From NCBI GenBank assembly GCA_963921195.1, contig OY992536.1, positions 92,361,007 to 92,425,006 of the forward strand: a stretch of DNA of 64,000 nucleotides, read 5' to 3'. The position numbers were made by a program, and so were the translations under genes. Below, piece by piece: positions 1 to 11,940 of the stretch. The stretch is from Pegoplata infirma. Its lineage: Eukaryota > Arthropoda > Insecta > Diptera > Anthomyiidae. Under the pieces are notes generated by a model, which was not told where the DNA came from, searched no databases, and saw only the letters and a program-made list of their open reading frames with translations. Position 1 is the first letter of the stretch. The number at the start of each line of letters is the position of its first letter.

Positions 1-453
1 AAGAGGGAGCACAGTCCACATTTTGTGGTATTGTTATCTTTTTCAAGATTGCGCTATGGCCACAATCACTGCTCCTCCATTGCAGCGTGCTATTAAGTCG
101 AATTGCCGATGCAGCCGCATACTGCCTACCCAATATGTCCAAGGGTATCAGGTGAAGGAGGATTTCTAATGCAGCCGTAGGTGTAGTACGAAGAGCACCA
201 GTGATGCACATTGACGCCATTCGCTGTACCTTCGTGATAATGACAAAGTTCGCTTTTGTTTCCAAAGCAGGCCACCAGACAATGATTCCATACAGCAAAA
301 TTGGACGCACCACTGCTGTATAGATCCAATGAACGACTTGAGGGCTAAAACCCCATCGTTTTCCAATGGCCCTTTTACAGGAATACAAAGCAATCGTTGC
401 TTTTCTCACCCGTTCCTCAATATTACGCCTGAAATTCAGCTTCCTATCTAGAA
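1..453 (-). mobile_element. 5'-truncated LOA-type LINE fragment
   Basis: This segment is nearly identical (a handful of substitutions) to 19720-20172, inside ORF2 of the full-length LOA element at 18682-23888. It encodes roughly residues 736-886 of that protein, the stretch between the reverse transcriptase and RNase H domains. The match stops abruptly at 453, which on the minus strand is the 5' side. That is the usual outcome of incomplete target-primed reverse transcription. The 3' part runs off the left edge of the window. Several short open frames here are shadows of ORF2. Confidence 0.93.
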
Positions 454-1132
454 GACAGAGAGATATTTTATAATGAATTATTTCCAAGCAGATTAGGGTT
501 CGAGAATCAAGAAGATCCTAACAAAAATATGTCTGAGACAGAGATTATTTTGATGTTTATGAATTTATATGAAAAGTCGCCCAGAAGCTTTGATGTTTTC
601 TATAGCGAAAACTTCACGGAATGATGGATTTTCTATAGTTTTATAAAGACAATGTAATTGCTCGACCCATATGATTCTTAGATGTTCGGTTAAAAAAAAA
701 CATGTGCATATTAGCTGGGAAGTTTTCTTAAAAGAAAATTTATAAAAATTTAAGGATAAAAGTCCTCAGAATCTAAGGGATTTTCTTCTTCTTAAAACCT
801 GAAGGTTTTTTATATTTTCTGCACTGAAACGATCAACAAATTCAAATGAAGTTGTTTGAAGTCAACTTAATTTTCTGGAAAATAACGAACAGTTTATGGC
901 AGTTGTTTTTTAACAGTTGTTTTTACTGAAATACTAATTGACCCCCAGTTTGTTAGTTTAACCAAAATTTTTTGAGTGTTAAAGAAATCATCAGTATTTC
1001 CCATAGAAAAGAGTTGTCAGAAAATTATTTCTAAAAAAAAATAAAATAAAATCTTGGGCGTACTGATTTCAGTTCGGAAAAAATGGTCACCCTATACATA
1101 AGGCCGATTTAAGTAGGGGAAAAATAAGAATA
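454..1132. other. AT-rich stretch, no feature recognised
   Basis: No long open frame, inverted repeat or dispersed repeat was recognised. The sequence is AT-rich with short homopolymer runs. It could be older unique DNA flanking the truncated LOA fragment. Confidence 0.4.
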
Positions 1133-1874
1133 AACAAGTAGAAAAGTTAAATTCGACTTGGCCGAATCTATGAATACCCTCCACAATGCCCTTTTTAAGT
1201 GATAGTAAATTTCTAACGTTAAAAAAATAAAATTTTTGATTAGAAATATTTTATTTTTTGTAAAAAATCTTTTTTTGAAGTACTTTGAAAAAAAAAACAT
1301 AATTTACTACATTTTTTTGTAAGTGTAAAAATATTTTTTAGTGACAAAAATTCGTTGTAAAATATTTGTGTGACTTACCAATATTTTTAAAGAATGTTTA
1401 ACGGGTTTTCAACACGTGAATTAAAGGTGAAACTAATCTGAAATTCACGGTTTTGCTAATAACATTTGATTGGGCTGAAATTCAATACGAACTAGGCCTA
1501 AGGAACGAAAAATATATATGCCAAGCTTCAGCAACCTCAGAATTGCCTTTCAAAACATAGCGTGCTTTTTATCCTTGCCGAAATTCAGTCCTTTGCTCAT
1601 AACTTTTGAACCACTAAACCGATTTCGTTGGATTGCAATACCAACCTGACCAGGTAAATCCCAAACACGTATGCCAAACTTCAGTAGCCTCCGTGAAGTC
1701 TTTTAAAAGTTAGCGTGTTTTCAACAGACATACAGACGGACATTGCAAGTTAGCCTTAAAATCGATCGAGGATCATGAATATATATATTTTATGGAGTCG
1801 TAGGCCAATATTTCGAGGTGTTACAAACGGAATGACAAACTTATATATACCCTCTATCACTAGAGTGGAGCATA
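1133..1874 (-). repeat. mini-me-like dispersed repeat, copy a
   Basis: Read on the minus strand, it starts with a hairpin containing ATACCCTC and GAGGGTAT arms (degenerate at 1850-1874) followed by AACTTATATATACC-type sequence. It then has a run of (TA), a short GTCY-type tract, 'GCTAACTTTT' and 'TCATAACTTTTGAACCACT' text, and ends with a small hairpin (TTCGACTTGGCCGAA at 1148-1164) and ACTTGTTT at 1133. The combination of internal (TA)n and (GTCY)n proto-microsatellites matches what is known of dipteran mini-me elements. The same order of blocks recurs at least eight more times in the window. Confidence 0.75.
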
Positions 1875-1879
1875 TAATA

Positions 1880-2312
1880 AAAATTGTTTTTATTCGACCT
1901 TTATAATTATATTTTGAGTAGGTTTAGTCTAGCTCGAGGTCATTATTTCGTTTACTAATTAAAACTATAATATTCTCATAGAATAATTTTCAAGAAAATA
2001 ATTTTTCTGTTTTAAATTTATTTGTGTTACTAATTTTTTGCAAACTTTATCAACGCGTGACTCGCAATTTTACCAATTTGAATTTGATTATTTAGCAATT
2101 TGAATTTGGCAAATTCTGAAACACGTGTCGATTAAGTCATGCAAAAAATTACCAACACAAATAAATTTAAAATAGAAAAATAATTTTCTTGAAAATTATT
2201 CTATGAAAATATCATAGTTTTAATTAGTAAAGAAAATAATGACCTCGAGCTAGAATAAACCTACTCAAAATATAATATTTCAAAGGTCAAATAAAAACTA
2301 CTTTTATTTTTT
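1880..2312. repeat. foldback element, CTCGAGCTAG family, copy 1
   Basis: The left arm (about 1885-2060) and right arm (about 2120-2310) are near-perfect reverse complements. Landmarks are GAGTAGGTTTA, CTAGCTCGAGGTCATTATTT and AATAATTTTCAAGAAAA. The loop is about 60 bp and includes a CACGTG-containing stretch. No coding capacity is present. Related copies lie at 8858-9929 and 11941-13602. It is a non-autonomous foldback or MITE; no target duplication could be read with confidence. Confidence 0.8.
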
Positions 2313-2330
2313 AATAAAAATAAATCAAAA

Positions 2331-4105
2331 GTTAATTAATAACGAATTTCAAAAATTTGTTTAGATTGGTCGAACGGTTTTCGAGATATCGTTAAAAATT
2401 GCACAAAAAGGCGGTGTTTTTCCTATGATCATGAATTTTAAAAAAACAAATCTCAAAATTTCAAAAGCAATAATTCGAAAACCGTTTGACCGATTTTAAA
2501 AATTTTAAGATATATGTGTTCAGCTCATTAAAATAAAAAAATATTATGTATTGCAAAACATTTCTTTTTAATTTAACGCGCGTGCTGGACGGAAAATTTC
2601 AACCGATAAATTTCGTATTTTTATAAAATTTTTTAATCCTAAACTCACAAAAAATTGGAATCCGATTTTAAAACAGATGAGTTTTCAATTTCCCATACAT
2701 TGGAGGTCCACCTTAATTTAAATACTATTCCCAAAAAAAACCCAAAAATTGTTAATTTTTAAACCGAATTTGGTATATAAAAAAATGGAAGATGGCCTTG
2801 CAAAATTTTTTCATAAATTTTCGCACAATAAACTCTTCCGCAATCATTGCTTGGCAGGTATTGTGACTCGAATTATAAATTTTTTACCTTGTTGTTGAAA
2901 CAATTTATCAAACATATCACAACATTTTTAACTTGGGTTAGTTTATATTTGAACACTTTGTTTAAATTTCAAAAATGTAACAAAATACCTAAATTACATT
3001 GTATTTACAATGTTTTTTTGATTAAACCAATTATTAAAAAAATTTTCCTTAATTTTATCAAGTGTGTGTTTTCTGTAGACGAAATTATAAACAATGATGG
3101 TACCCCTGACTATACTACAACAATTACGGTTACAACAACAACAACAGAAACAAGTAATTAAAAACAAACAATTTAATTAAAATTGTAAAATTATACTACA
3201 ATAAACAAATAAATAAAGACAATTGTAATTATACATAAAAATAAAAAAAATAATAAAAACAAGTGTCTACTACTACTATTTAGAAGTAATTAACATTATC
3301 ATCAACAATAAAATTTGTGAAATTGTAAAAGTAACAAGAATAGCAAACATCACAAACTACTGCAATTATTGTAAATCAACTTTAATCAACTCGTTTACAC
3401 TCACATACTAACTAACTAACGTACATGCCAACAAAAACACTCAAACAATCGTATTATCATCATCAACTGTAAATAATAAAACCAGAATTAAAAGGCAGAT
3501 ATTTTCTTTATAGAAGCCAATTAAAGCGTTTAATTGAGGTAAGTGTAGTATAGTGGATTTTGATTTTATATTTGTTTTCTTTTTTTTCAAACTGTGATTT
3601 ATAAAAGGCCATAAAATCTCTAATGAATTTGATTTTAAATTATTTACAGTGGCTCAAACATATAATGGAATAACGTATTGTTATAAGATAGCAATTTCCA
3701 AAAGCCAATATTAAACATGAACCGGATGATATGCGCTTAAATGTAGAGATCAAATGTAGTAAAACTTCATTTACAGTTTTTCATTTCGTGATCCTGTTTC
3801 CTTTTAAAAGCACTTCAAATTATTAAAGGATGACATTTTGTAAATATTTTTTAAATATTTGAACAATTTTGAAAACATTTACTCTCAAAATTTTTAAAAA
3901 CAAAAAAAAAAAATTGGCAACATTTTTAAAAAAATATATTAAAAATAGAAGAATTTTGTGTCCCATGAAAATGATGACTGACTTTGTAAAAATGTTGCAC
4001 TTTAATAATATGTTAACTAAAAAAATCAAAAGTTGTAAAAGTTGACGAAAATGGACCCCAAAAATGCATTTGCATTTAGAATGCATTTTTTAATGACACG
4101 ATTTT
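2331..4105. other. low-copy AT-rich stretch with a possible splice donor
   Basis: About 1.8 kb without a recognised mobile element beyond scattered motifs such as 'aaaccgtttgaccgatttt' near 2480, which also occur elsewhere in the window. The interval 2990-3500 is richer in CAA and ACA triplets, as in fly untranslated regions. It ends in GAG|GTAAGT at about 3537-3545, a consensus 5' splice site. The 104-codon open frame at 2847-3161 is Phe/Lys/Thr-rich and does not look like a conserved protein. A noncoding host exon is possible but unsupported. Confidence 0.25.
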
Positions 4106-4240
4106 TATACCCTCCACTCTAGTGATAGAGGGTATATATAAGTTTGTCATTCCGTATGTAACACATTGAAATATTGGTTTAGGACCCCATAAAGTATATA
4201 TATTAATGATCCTTGATCGATTCTAAGTCGATCTAGCTAT

Positions 4241-4244
4241 GTCC

Positions 4245-4326
<82 letters not shown>

Positions 4327-4335
4327 CTGTCTGTT
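4241..4335 (+). repeat. (GTCT)n microsatellite
   Basis: An almost uninterrupted array of about 23 GTCT/GTCC units in mini-me copy b. The same position holds shorter GTCY tracts in other copies (50297-50351, 47523-47573, 49069-49132 reversed), so this is an expanded proto-microsatellite carried by the element. Confidence 0.95.
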
Positions 4336-5130
4336 GAAATCACGTTTTTGGCTATAATCCAGAACCGATTTAAACGCCTGGGGTACCAAAAGTTGCGTAA
4401 TTCTCCTAGGCAGAATCCGATGGGTTTTTTTTTTTAAATCGGTTAAGTATTTTAAAAGTTATGAGTGAATATGTAAATTTTGATGAGTGAAAATGTGAAT
4501 TTTACACAAAATAAATGCTATAACTTGACACCTGTTGAATGAATGTAAACGAAACTTTGAATTTAATGTAATTTTATCATTCCTAACACTCACAAAAAAT
4601 TTGGGCCGAATCGCACAATGGGGCGAGGCACCAGCAATTTAACCCAAAACTTTAAAATGATTTATCTTGGCTCATGGTTGACATATTCAAATAAAATTTT
4701 AAATAGGTTCTTATTTTATTGTTCTCAACGTTTTTCTGGTTATTTTGGTACCAATTATGGCAGAATCAGTCTAGGGGTTAAGAAGCTATGGGCAATTGAG
4801 ATGAGTTTCAATACAAACCTGCATGATATGGCGTGGCAGCGCGCCATTTGTATTAATAGAAGTAAATAAATACGTAGTATGTGTAATACACGTGGTTGCT
4901 TTCATACAATTTTCATAATTTTTATATAATTTTCATATATATTTATAAAATATTAATTTTTTTTTGTTTTTTAAATATTTACATTGCACTATGGTTCCGT
5001 TCAACACTTTTCTAGGCCAAAATTTCAAAAATGGAAAAATTTTTGGTTTGAAATAGGTTTTGTGTTAAAATTTTTTATAGTTTTTTTGTTTTCCATGTAT
5101 AATATTATAAGAAATTTTTTGTATTTAAAC

Positions 5131-5621
5131 TAGTGCCCCCCATTTCCCGGTTCTCGGTATTCCCGGGAATACCGGTATTCCCGGTTCTGGTACCGGTTTC
5201 CCGGTTCTAGATATATTCCCGGGAATACCGGTATTCCCGGTTCTGATTCTGGTACCGGTTCTCAAAAACCAAAAAATTACTATACCATAAAATATTTTAA
5301 TTACACTATTTAGCCAGTATTTCAGAAATATTTTGTTGTGTTTGTAAAATTATTTGAAAAACATGTAACTTTTTTTTCTTAAATTCAAAAAATTAAATGG
5401 AAATAGTATTTTTCACAAGTTTTGTATTTTTTTGGTAAAAGCAAAGAAAAAATTTTAATTGTACAAAATATACATACCGGTAGTCCCGGGAATACCGTCA
5501 GAACCGGAACCGGGAATACCGGGAATGAGTTAAGAATCGGGAAACCGGTACCAATTCCCGGGAATACCGAGAACCGGGAATACCGGTATTCCCGGTACTA
5601 CGGTACTGACCGTAGGCACTA
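5131..5621 (+). mobile_element. GC-rich palindromic hAT-like element, orientation 1
   Basis: Bounded by TAGTGCC at 5131 and GGCACTA ending at 5621, with exact 8-bp duplications ATTTAAAC at 5123-5130 and 5622-5629. An 8-bp duplication with short terminal inverted repeats is the hAT superfamily signature. Both ends consist of tandem self-complementary text built from GGTATTCCCGGGAATACC and GGTACCGG units around an AT-rich centre, a base composition strikingly unlike the surroundings. There is no transposase frame. The copy at 51167-51690 is the same element in the opposite orientation at the same site of another mini-me copy. Confidence 0.85.
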
Positions 5622-5886
5622 ATTTAAACTCAAAAAAATAATTGAAATTTAAAAAAATACTTTTTTATTTTTATCTAAATTTGTTTTTGAACGGTAAATG
5701 AGTATACAAAAACAAAATATGTTTTCTGTTGTTTGTAAGTCTTAACGATTTTCTATAAAATCAATTTTGATAAAATTGAATTTTGGCCAAGAAAGGTCGT
5801 CTGCGAAACCATTGTGCATTGGTTAACATTGTGGAGGGTATTTAAAGATTCGGCACAGCCGAATATAGCTTTCTTACTTGTTTTTT

Positions 5887-6402
5887 TTAACTTTGATGTT
5901 TAAAGTAGAGGACTTTAGCGTTTAATTTCAATTTCGATTATAAAAACCGGATATTTACTTAAGACGTTATAGCTCTTCAAACTACACTACTTTTTCAATA
6001 TTTTGTGATTTAAAAAAAAAAATAAAATCGCGAGTTTTTGGAATTTAGTTAAACTGTAAATGGGAATGTCTAAATGGCTCGACAGATCATCTGTGTTCAT
6101 AATATAAAAATAATCTGAAGACCCACGTCTAGATTTGTGGTTTTGTATCGTAATTTTTACCGATTATTTCATAATAAAAATAAGGTTGTAAAAGACCGAA
6201 AGCAAATTTTGCGAAAGTACACTTAAAATAAAACCATTGTTAAATTACAGAAAAACTCAGCTAATTTAACAGAGTACACCATACTTTTCAGCTAGCAACA
6301 TTTCTTGGTAATTTAACTATAAAACTCTGTAAAATTATTTTGACAAAACAAAAATATGTTGGGCCATTCCAGAAAATTTAGCTCAAATTTTAGTCATTTT
6401 TG
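5887..6402. other. AT-rich stretch, no feature recognised
   Basis: No coding, repeat or RNA feature could be supported between the mini-me end and the LINE fragment. Short AT-rich inverted stretches near 6240-6350 resemble the ends of small elements, but I could not define their boundaries. Confidence 0.35.
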
Positions 6403-7686
6403 GAAATGGTGTCTTTAGAGTCAAACTCACTTTTCAGTGACCGACAGTATGGCTTCCGTAAACGTCGCTCTACGGGAGACTTGATGGCGTTTCTTTCGGA
6501 ACGTTGGAGTCGTTCTATCCACCAATTTGGTGAAAGTAAGGTGGTTGCTTTGGATATTTCCAAGGCTTTCGATCGTGTGTGGCACGACGCACTTATATCT
6601 AAACTCATTGCCTTTGGTGTAAGCAGTGATTTCTCTCGATTTATATTGAGTTTCCTCCGAGACCGAAGTATACGTGTTGTTGTTGATGGGGTGTCATCGC
6701 ATAGGTTTCGACTTAACTCTGGAGTACCGCAAGGTTCCGTTCTTTCTCCTACTCTTTTTCTTATCTTTATTAATGACCTTCTTAGTCAAACTTTCAACCC
6801 TATCTACTCTTTTGCAGACGACAGCAACATTTGTCATTCATTTTCCTTCGATCATAGGCCAAGCCTTGTAGAGGTTGGGCGCGTGCGGCAGATTATGAAT
6901 GACACTCTCAATCAGGACCTGTTGACAATCTCTGAATGGGGTCTTGCGAATAGGGTCGATTTTAATGCACGCAAGACCCAATGTTGTATGTTGACCCATA
7001 GACGTATTGTGGAACCAACATTGTCGTCTGTATCTATTGGTGGTATCGATATTGAGGAATCAGATTCTCTTGATGTTCTGGGCATGAAAATCCAGTGTGA
7101 TGTCCGTTGGAATAAACATGTTTTTCAAGTGTCGAAAGAAGCATTCAAGTGTCTTGGTTTCTTAAAACGGTGCAAGAACTACTTCACTCCTACTGATCTC
7201 CTTAATATTTATACCACCTATATCCGGCCGAAGATGGAATACAACTCCCATATATGGGCAGGGGCTTCAGAGTCTATTCTGAAGCTTCTGGACCGTGTTC
7301 AAAGGAGGGCGTCGAAGCTAATCAATGACAGTAGGGTATCCAACTCTATTGACTCTTTGGAGCATCGTCGGAATGTGGGTTGTGTAACACTGTTCTATCG
7401 ATATTATCATGGTAAGTGTTCTGCTGAGATAAGCGAACTTATTCCCCGAGCACGGGTTTTTGTTCGGAATACTCGCTTGTCTAGTAGGGCTCATCCATTT
7501 GTTGTCGATTGCCCAGTGTACCGCACAACGCATTACAGAGAAAATTCATTTATAAGCCGAACTATCCGTATGTGGAATATACTTCCTGTAGAGGTCTTCC
7601 CTGTCAACTACAATTTGGAAAAGTTCAAATCAAATATCCACAAACACTACTCCCTCTATCCTCCCTCCCATAACCTATTTTCCTAA
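6403..7686 (+). pseudogene. Reverse transcriptase, C-terminal part of a LINE ORF2
   Basis: About 428 codons open from the truncation point to a TAA stop, with no true start codon: translation of the piece begins mid-domain (the first in-frame candidate at 6400 is TTG and the first ATG is at 6406). Visible reverse transcriptase motifs are QYGFRKRRSTG (residues 17-27), ALDISKAFDRVWH (50-62), SGVPQGSVLSPTLF (107-120) and the catalytic box as SFADD (137-141), with Phe replacing the usual Tyr. These are followed by NARKTQ, LGMKI and a C-terminal region with FYRYYHGKCS. The endonuclease and N-terminal RT motifs are missing. In the family the full protein nicks target DNA and copies its RNA there. 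The C-terminal signature suggests the CR1/L2 group rather than LOA, but the clade is inferred. It cannot move by itself. Confidence 0.85.
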
Positions 7687-7741
7687 TTATCAACACAATG
7701 CACTGCATTTATAGGGGACATCCCCTGAGTGTTGGTTAAGT

Positions 7742-7777
<36 letters not shown>
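6403..7777 (+). mobile_element. 5'-truncated CR1/L2-like LINE with poly(A) tail
   Basis: A retrotransposed fragment consisting of the second half of a reverse transcriptase ORF (6403-7686), about 55 bp of 3' untranslated sequence and an uninterrupted run of 35 A residues at 7743-7777. No reading-frame damage was seen, which suggests a recent insertion. I did not find a convincing target duplication. Confidence 0.85.
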
Positions 7778-7779
<2 letters not shown>

Positions 7780-8857
7780 TATTTTTTCCAAAAACATAGT
7801 AATGCATTTACTTAAATATATCTTAAAAGTAAGTAAAATTGTACTTAATATAAGTTTAATTGTTTTTATCCAGAGGAAAAATATTTTTTTAAAATAAGTA
7901 AAAATTTCCTTAAAATTACGGATTCTGTGGACCCTATGGAGTCCCAATGTGAGGACCCTACGGGCCCCCAATATATGGGGTCCGCCCATGAGTATGTACA
8001 TACACTATTATAGGGTCACTAATGATTTTGATCCAAAATTTTGGTCAGAATCGCTCTATCTTGCTTAGTTTTCTAGATATGGAAATGTGGTCTTGAGAAA
8101 TTTGATCATGAAATAACTCGAAAACTATAACTCGGAGGGATTTCGGGTCTTCGGTGGTCATATTCTACAAGTTAAGGACTACAAAAATGTCTTTAGAATT
8201 TTTTTCGTATCTGCAATATTTGCAGAGTTATAGGCATTTAAAAATTCCGCGAAAATTGAAATTTGGATTTAAAGTTAGGGTCTCATGGGGTCTCCAGATG
8301 GGGCCCCCAGATGGGGTCCCCAAAATACCTAATGTAGTTTTTCCTTACGTTAAGTAAATTCTTTCTTATACTGATGAAGATATGGATTCAAATAAAGTCA
8401 ATGAAATCAATAAAATAAAGATTACTTTTTTCTTACATTAAAACAAAAATGGATTAAATTAAAGAAAATGCGTTTTGGAATTAAAGATTAGTACTTATTT
8501 GATTCAATGTCTTGAAAATCTCTATACTATTTTTAAGTAAGTTACGTACTTATTTTTTTTTTTGCTCACAATTTAAATTTTTTTCTTTTAAGTAATACAA
8601 AATTTTTTAATAAACCCTTTTTTTCTTAAATGCAATCAATTCGCCATAAATGTAAAGAATATTTAACTTAATTTAAAAAAACAAATTAAGGGAAACTTTT
8701 GTGTTTTTTTAAGTATTTGCATGTACTATCTTCAAGTTTATTTTCTTTGTTTTAACCACCTTATATTAAGATAAGTTGAAGTAAATTCCAAAAAAAATTG
8801 TTTACTTAAATTAATAACAGTATTTATTTAATTTCAGTATAGTTATTTTTTTCAGTG
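7778..8857. repeat. diverged AAGTAA-rich repeat with GGACCC/GGGGTCC core
   Basis: The core (about 7920-8340) has phrases such as 'tcgctctatcttgcttagtt' and GGGGTCC/GGGGCCCC clusters. These are recognisable in the two CACTC-ended elements at 14914-15803 and 17327-18207, so this is a distant relative. The flanks (7780-7920 and 8345-8850) are full of AAGTAA and TTACTT motifs in opposing orientations, as expected of long degenerate inverted ends. No coding sequence was identified. Confidence 0.5.
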
Positions 8858-9929
8858 TACCCTCTGTGTCACAAGCTACTTATATTTTCAGCTAAATTTG
8901 AATTTAAAATTCCAAAAAAAATTCTGATTAATTTTTATTAAAAAATAAAAATTGTTTTATTCGACATTTAAAATATTATATTTTTAATAGGTTTACTCTA
9001 GCTCGAGGTCATTATTTTCTTTATTAATTAAAACTATGATAGTCTTATAGAATAATTTTCAAGAAAATTATTTTTCTGTTTTAAATTTATTTATGTTGGT
9101 AATTTTTTGCAAGACTTAATCGACACGTGTTTTGGGATTTGTCAGATCCCATTGTCAAGATTATTTAGCAAAAATAAAACCCATATACTACAAGTAGCAA
9201 GTAGTTAATGATCAAACTAAATTATTAATTCATATTCGACTCTACTCTCATTGGGAATTAGAAGACGAAAATTGTACCATCGTAGTAAGATCACGATCAT
9301 CAACTAACTAACAAACCAAATATTAAAACTGAACATACATACTGATTACTCTCGGTAATCCTACATGCATTTTGTTGTTGTTGCAAATATTTCTATTCAC
9401 GTTATAATTCCATATTAGGGGTCATGCAAAAAATTACCAACATAAATAAATTTAAAACAGAAAAATTATTTTCTTTAAAATTATTCTATGAGAATATCAT
9501 AGTTTTAATAAGTAAAGGAAATAATGACCTCGAGCTAGATAAACCTACTCAAAATATAATATTTTAAAGGCCGAATAAAACAATTTTTATTTTTTAATAA
9601 AAAGTAGAATAAACCTACTCAAAATATAATATTTTAAATGCCGAATAAAACAATTTTAATAATTTTCACATATAGAGTTCTATTGACTATTAACTAAATA
9701 AATTTGACATTAAAAGTTTTTCTGAAGATTATGGATAATATGAAACTAGTAAGAAACAAACCAGTATGTCTTAAATTTTTAGAAAAATTAAAAGTTTTCT
9801 TTCACACCTTTCTCAATTCAAAACCATATAAAACAATTTTAATTTTTTAATAAAAATTAATCAGAATTCTTTTTGGAATTTTAAATTCAAATTTAGCTGA
9901 AAATATAAGTAGCTTGTGGCACAGAGGGT
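8858..9929. repeat. foldback element, CTCGAGCTAG family, copy 2
   Basis: The left end TACCCTCTGTGTCACAAGC (8858) is the reverse complement of the right end near 9911-9931. The arms continue through AGCTAAATTTGAATTTAAA, AAAACAATTTTTATTTT and CTAGCTCGAGGTCATTATTT. The right arm is partly duplicated (9575-9655) and interrupted (9656-9830). The central 260 bp (about 9170-9420) is not inverted and appears to be captured unrelated sequence. No coding potential. Confidence 0.75.
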
Positions 9930-9984
9930 AGCGTGCTGGGCTATCAGCCAGAAATTATGAGTTCGATTCTCCTCAGGCTCGAAG
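9911..9984 (+). other. tRNA-like sequence with Pol III A and B boxes
   Basis: TGGCACAGAGGGTAG (from 9917) resembles an A box and GAGTTCGATTCTCC (from 9959) a B box, about 40 bp apart as in tRNA genes. The acceptor arm does not pair properly (CTCAGGC at the 3' side has no GCCTGAG partner), so a functional tRNA is unlikely. A tRNA-derived SINE head or tRNA pseudogene is more likely. Its first ~20 bp coincide with the end of the foldback arm, and the mirror copy at 8858 lacks the rest. A related sequence lies on the minus strand at 56997-57068. Confidence 0.4.
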
Positions 9985-11940
9985 TTTTTTAAAATTATTT
10001 CTTAAAAAATAAATAAAAATGAATGTAAATTTCCGTAATTTAAACTGTTTTTACAGCAAAAATTTTTCAGTATTTGTTTACGGATTGTTAAAGTTATTTT
10101 TACAGAATTTCAACAGTTATTAATTAATATTTAAAAATAACTGAAAAATGTTTTTGTTTTAAATGAAATGTAAGTAGTAGGCTTTTTCAATAAAGTTTTA
10201 TTTGTTTTATTTGTTTGAAACGTATTTTCTGTTGAATTTACTTACATAATATTTTGAGTGCAGGTGTGGGTTAATTTATTACCTGCAAACCTATTTGGTT
10301 TGAGAAAATATTTAAATACCTCTAAATACATAATTTCAAAACACATAAAACCTTTCAAAAATTTAAGTTGCCCATTAACAGGAATTTGGAATTTTCTCCC
10401 ACCACAGAAATAGTTGAAATTACCGTAAACTTGATTGTCATTAAGCATACATAGACATTTTAAATTTAAGCTATAAAATGTTTAAATGTTCACTTATGGT
10501 TGATATATTTATAGCAATTTTAAAGAGTTTTATAAACCGTTGTTTGTTTGTACTGGTTAAATTACATGATATAAACACGCAAACTTTTAGATTTATTATG
10601 TGGAAATCCACGAAATGTAAAGTTAAGTTAACCCATTTAAAACTATAGTTTAACTAGGGAATATAAACAATAAACAACTGCGACAACAAGTTAAATAGGT
10701 AAATTAAGGTTATTTTAAGAACCTTAGTAAATCTAAAAAAGTTTTTAATGTTTTTTGTTTAAAAAGATTAAAATAATACAATCTATTAGGATTGTTACTA
10801 GTACAGAGAAGGTAGAGCAGAGAAAATAGATGATTCAATTTTTCGCGGTCGAACATCCCCGTTTTCTTAGTCAAAATCTCCGCTCAAATCCACCGAATTA
10901 TCAGCCATTTGACTGTAATTGTGCGAATAGTCTTACTACCATCTGAAGTTAAATCAGCCCGTTTTTCTGTTGTAACACAACATATGAATCGAAATTTTTA
11001 AATAATAATCAATTCCAGTGGGATTATAACGTAAATTTATTTTTTTAATTAATTTAACAGAAGACAATCCGCTGCGTATGATTAACAAAGAAATAAAATA
11101 TTACTCATACGCCTCAGTATTTTCCATTATCACTTACAAATTATACTGCTTCGTCAAGATGTTTCCAAGAACTGAATGTTTTATATCATGCTGCAATGGA
11201 TTCAAGAACCCTATTTAGTTATGATAGTGGAATCGAATTTAGAAGATCAAAATACATGAGGATTAGTGGGTCTAGTTTCTGGGTCAAAACCTTTTTTTAT
11301 TTAGTGGAGCTGTGTTATTTTCTAAGGCAAAGGTATTTCTCATATATTTTTGTTAAGAGAAATGTCTCAGAACTTCAGACTTTATATTTAGCAAATAGTT
11401 TGATACGTATTTGACTCATAATGTAATAAATTTTTTAATAAAAAAATTATTTCAAGGTTAGAATCTTAAGAATTTATTACTTTTCTATAGTAAAAAACAG
11501 TCTGAAAATAACATTTGTTTTTTAGAAAAAATGCTTTAGAATCTGTCAAGATTTTTTCTGCAAAAAAAATTCTTAGAATGGAAAAGCTTTTCTACAAAAT
11601 ACTGTTTTCAGAATCAAAGAGTTTTTTACAAAAAATTTATTTCAGAATCTTAGAATTTTTGTAATTGTAAAATGTTTAGGACTTCGCAAATTTCTCTGTT
11701 TGTTTTTTTTTTTAGAATCTGAGAACTTTTCTATCGCAAAAAAGTATTGAATAATTTTTTAAGAATTTTTCTATAGAAACCTATATCAGAATCTTAGAGA
11801 TATTTTTATGCACAATGTCTTCAAATTTTAAAATAATTTTTGTTGTATTCTGAGAATGTTTTTGTTGCATTTTTTTCGAAAAAATTCTCAGAGTCTGAGA
11901 TTTACTTAAAAATATATAATTCATATAATGATTGATTTTT
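9985..11940. other. AT-rich stretch with decayed minisatellite-like text
   Basis: No gene is supported. 11200-11320 contains a dispersed phrase (gaattt...agaagatcaaaatacat...ggtctagtttctgg) that recurs at about 41900 and 52870, so the 72-codon frame at 11196-11414 is part of a repeat. 11470-11900 contains degenerate AGAATCT...TTTTTCTATAG units related to the minisatellites at 29500-31010 and 57857-58990. Confidence 0.4.

Larger units (their letters stand above)
4106..5886 (+). repeat. mini-me-like dispersed repeat, copy b, with palindromic insert
   Basis: It begins TATACCCTCCACTCTAGTG, forms the ATACCCTC/GAGGGTAT hairpin, then GTTTGTCATTCCG, AAAGTATATATATT, a long (GTCT)n tract and a 'GTTGAAATCACG' block. 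It ends with an AGATTCGGCACAGCCGAAT hairpin and CTTACTTGTTTT. It is homologous over its whole length to copy h at 50158-51961. A 491-bp GC-rich palindromic element (5131-5621) is inserted in it. The short frame at 4618-4869 lies wholly inside the repeat and is not considered a gene. Confidence 0.8.

Noticed and set aside
2847..3161. 104-codon frame as a secreted or membrane protein
   Set aside because: Biased Phe/Lys/Thr composition, no motif, and ends in ACA repeats. A noncoding exon is as likely.
4241..4335. Regular GTCT/GTCC repeats as a possible CRISPR-like or regulatory array
   Set aside because: Tetranucleotide microsatellite without spacers, at the constant position of the mini-me GTCY proto-microsatellite.
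5140..5615. CCCGGG/ACCGGT clusters as a CpG-island promoter
   Set aside because: The GC content comes from tandem palindromes inside a small inserted element, with the same sequence at another locus.
7743..7777. Poly(A) as the end of a processed host pseudogene
   Set aside because: The upstream frame is clearly a LINE reverse transcriptase, so this is a LINE tail.
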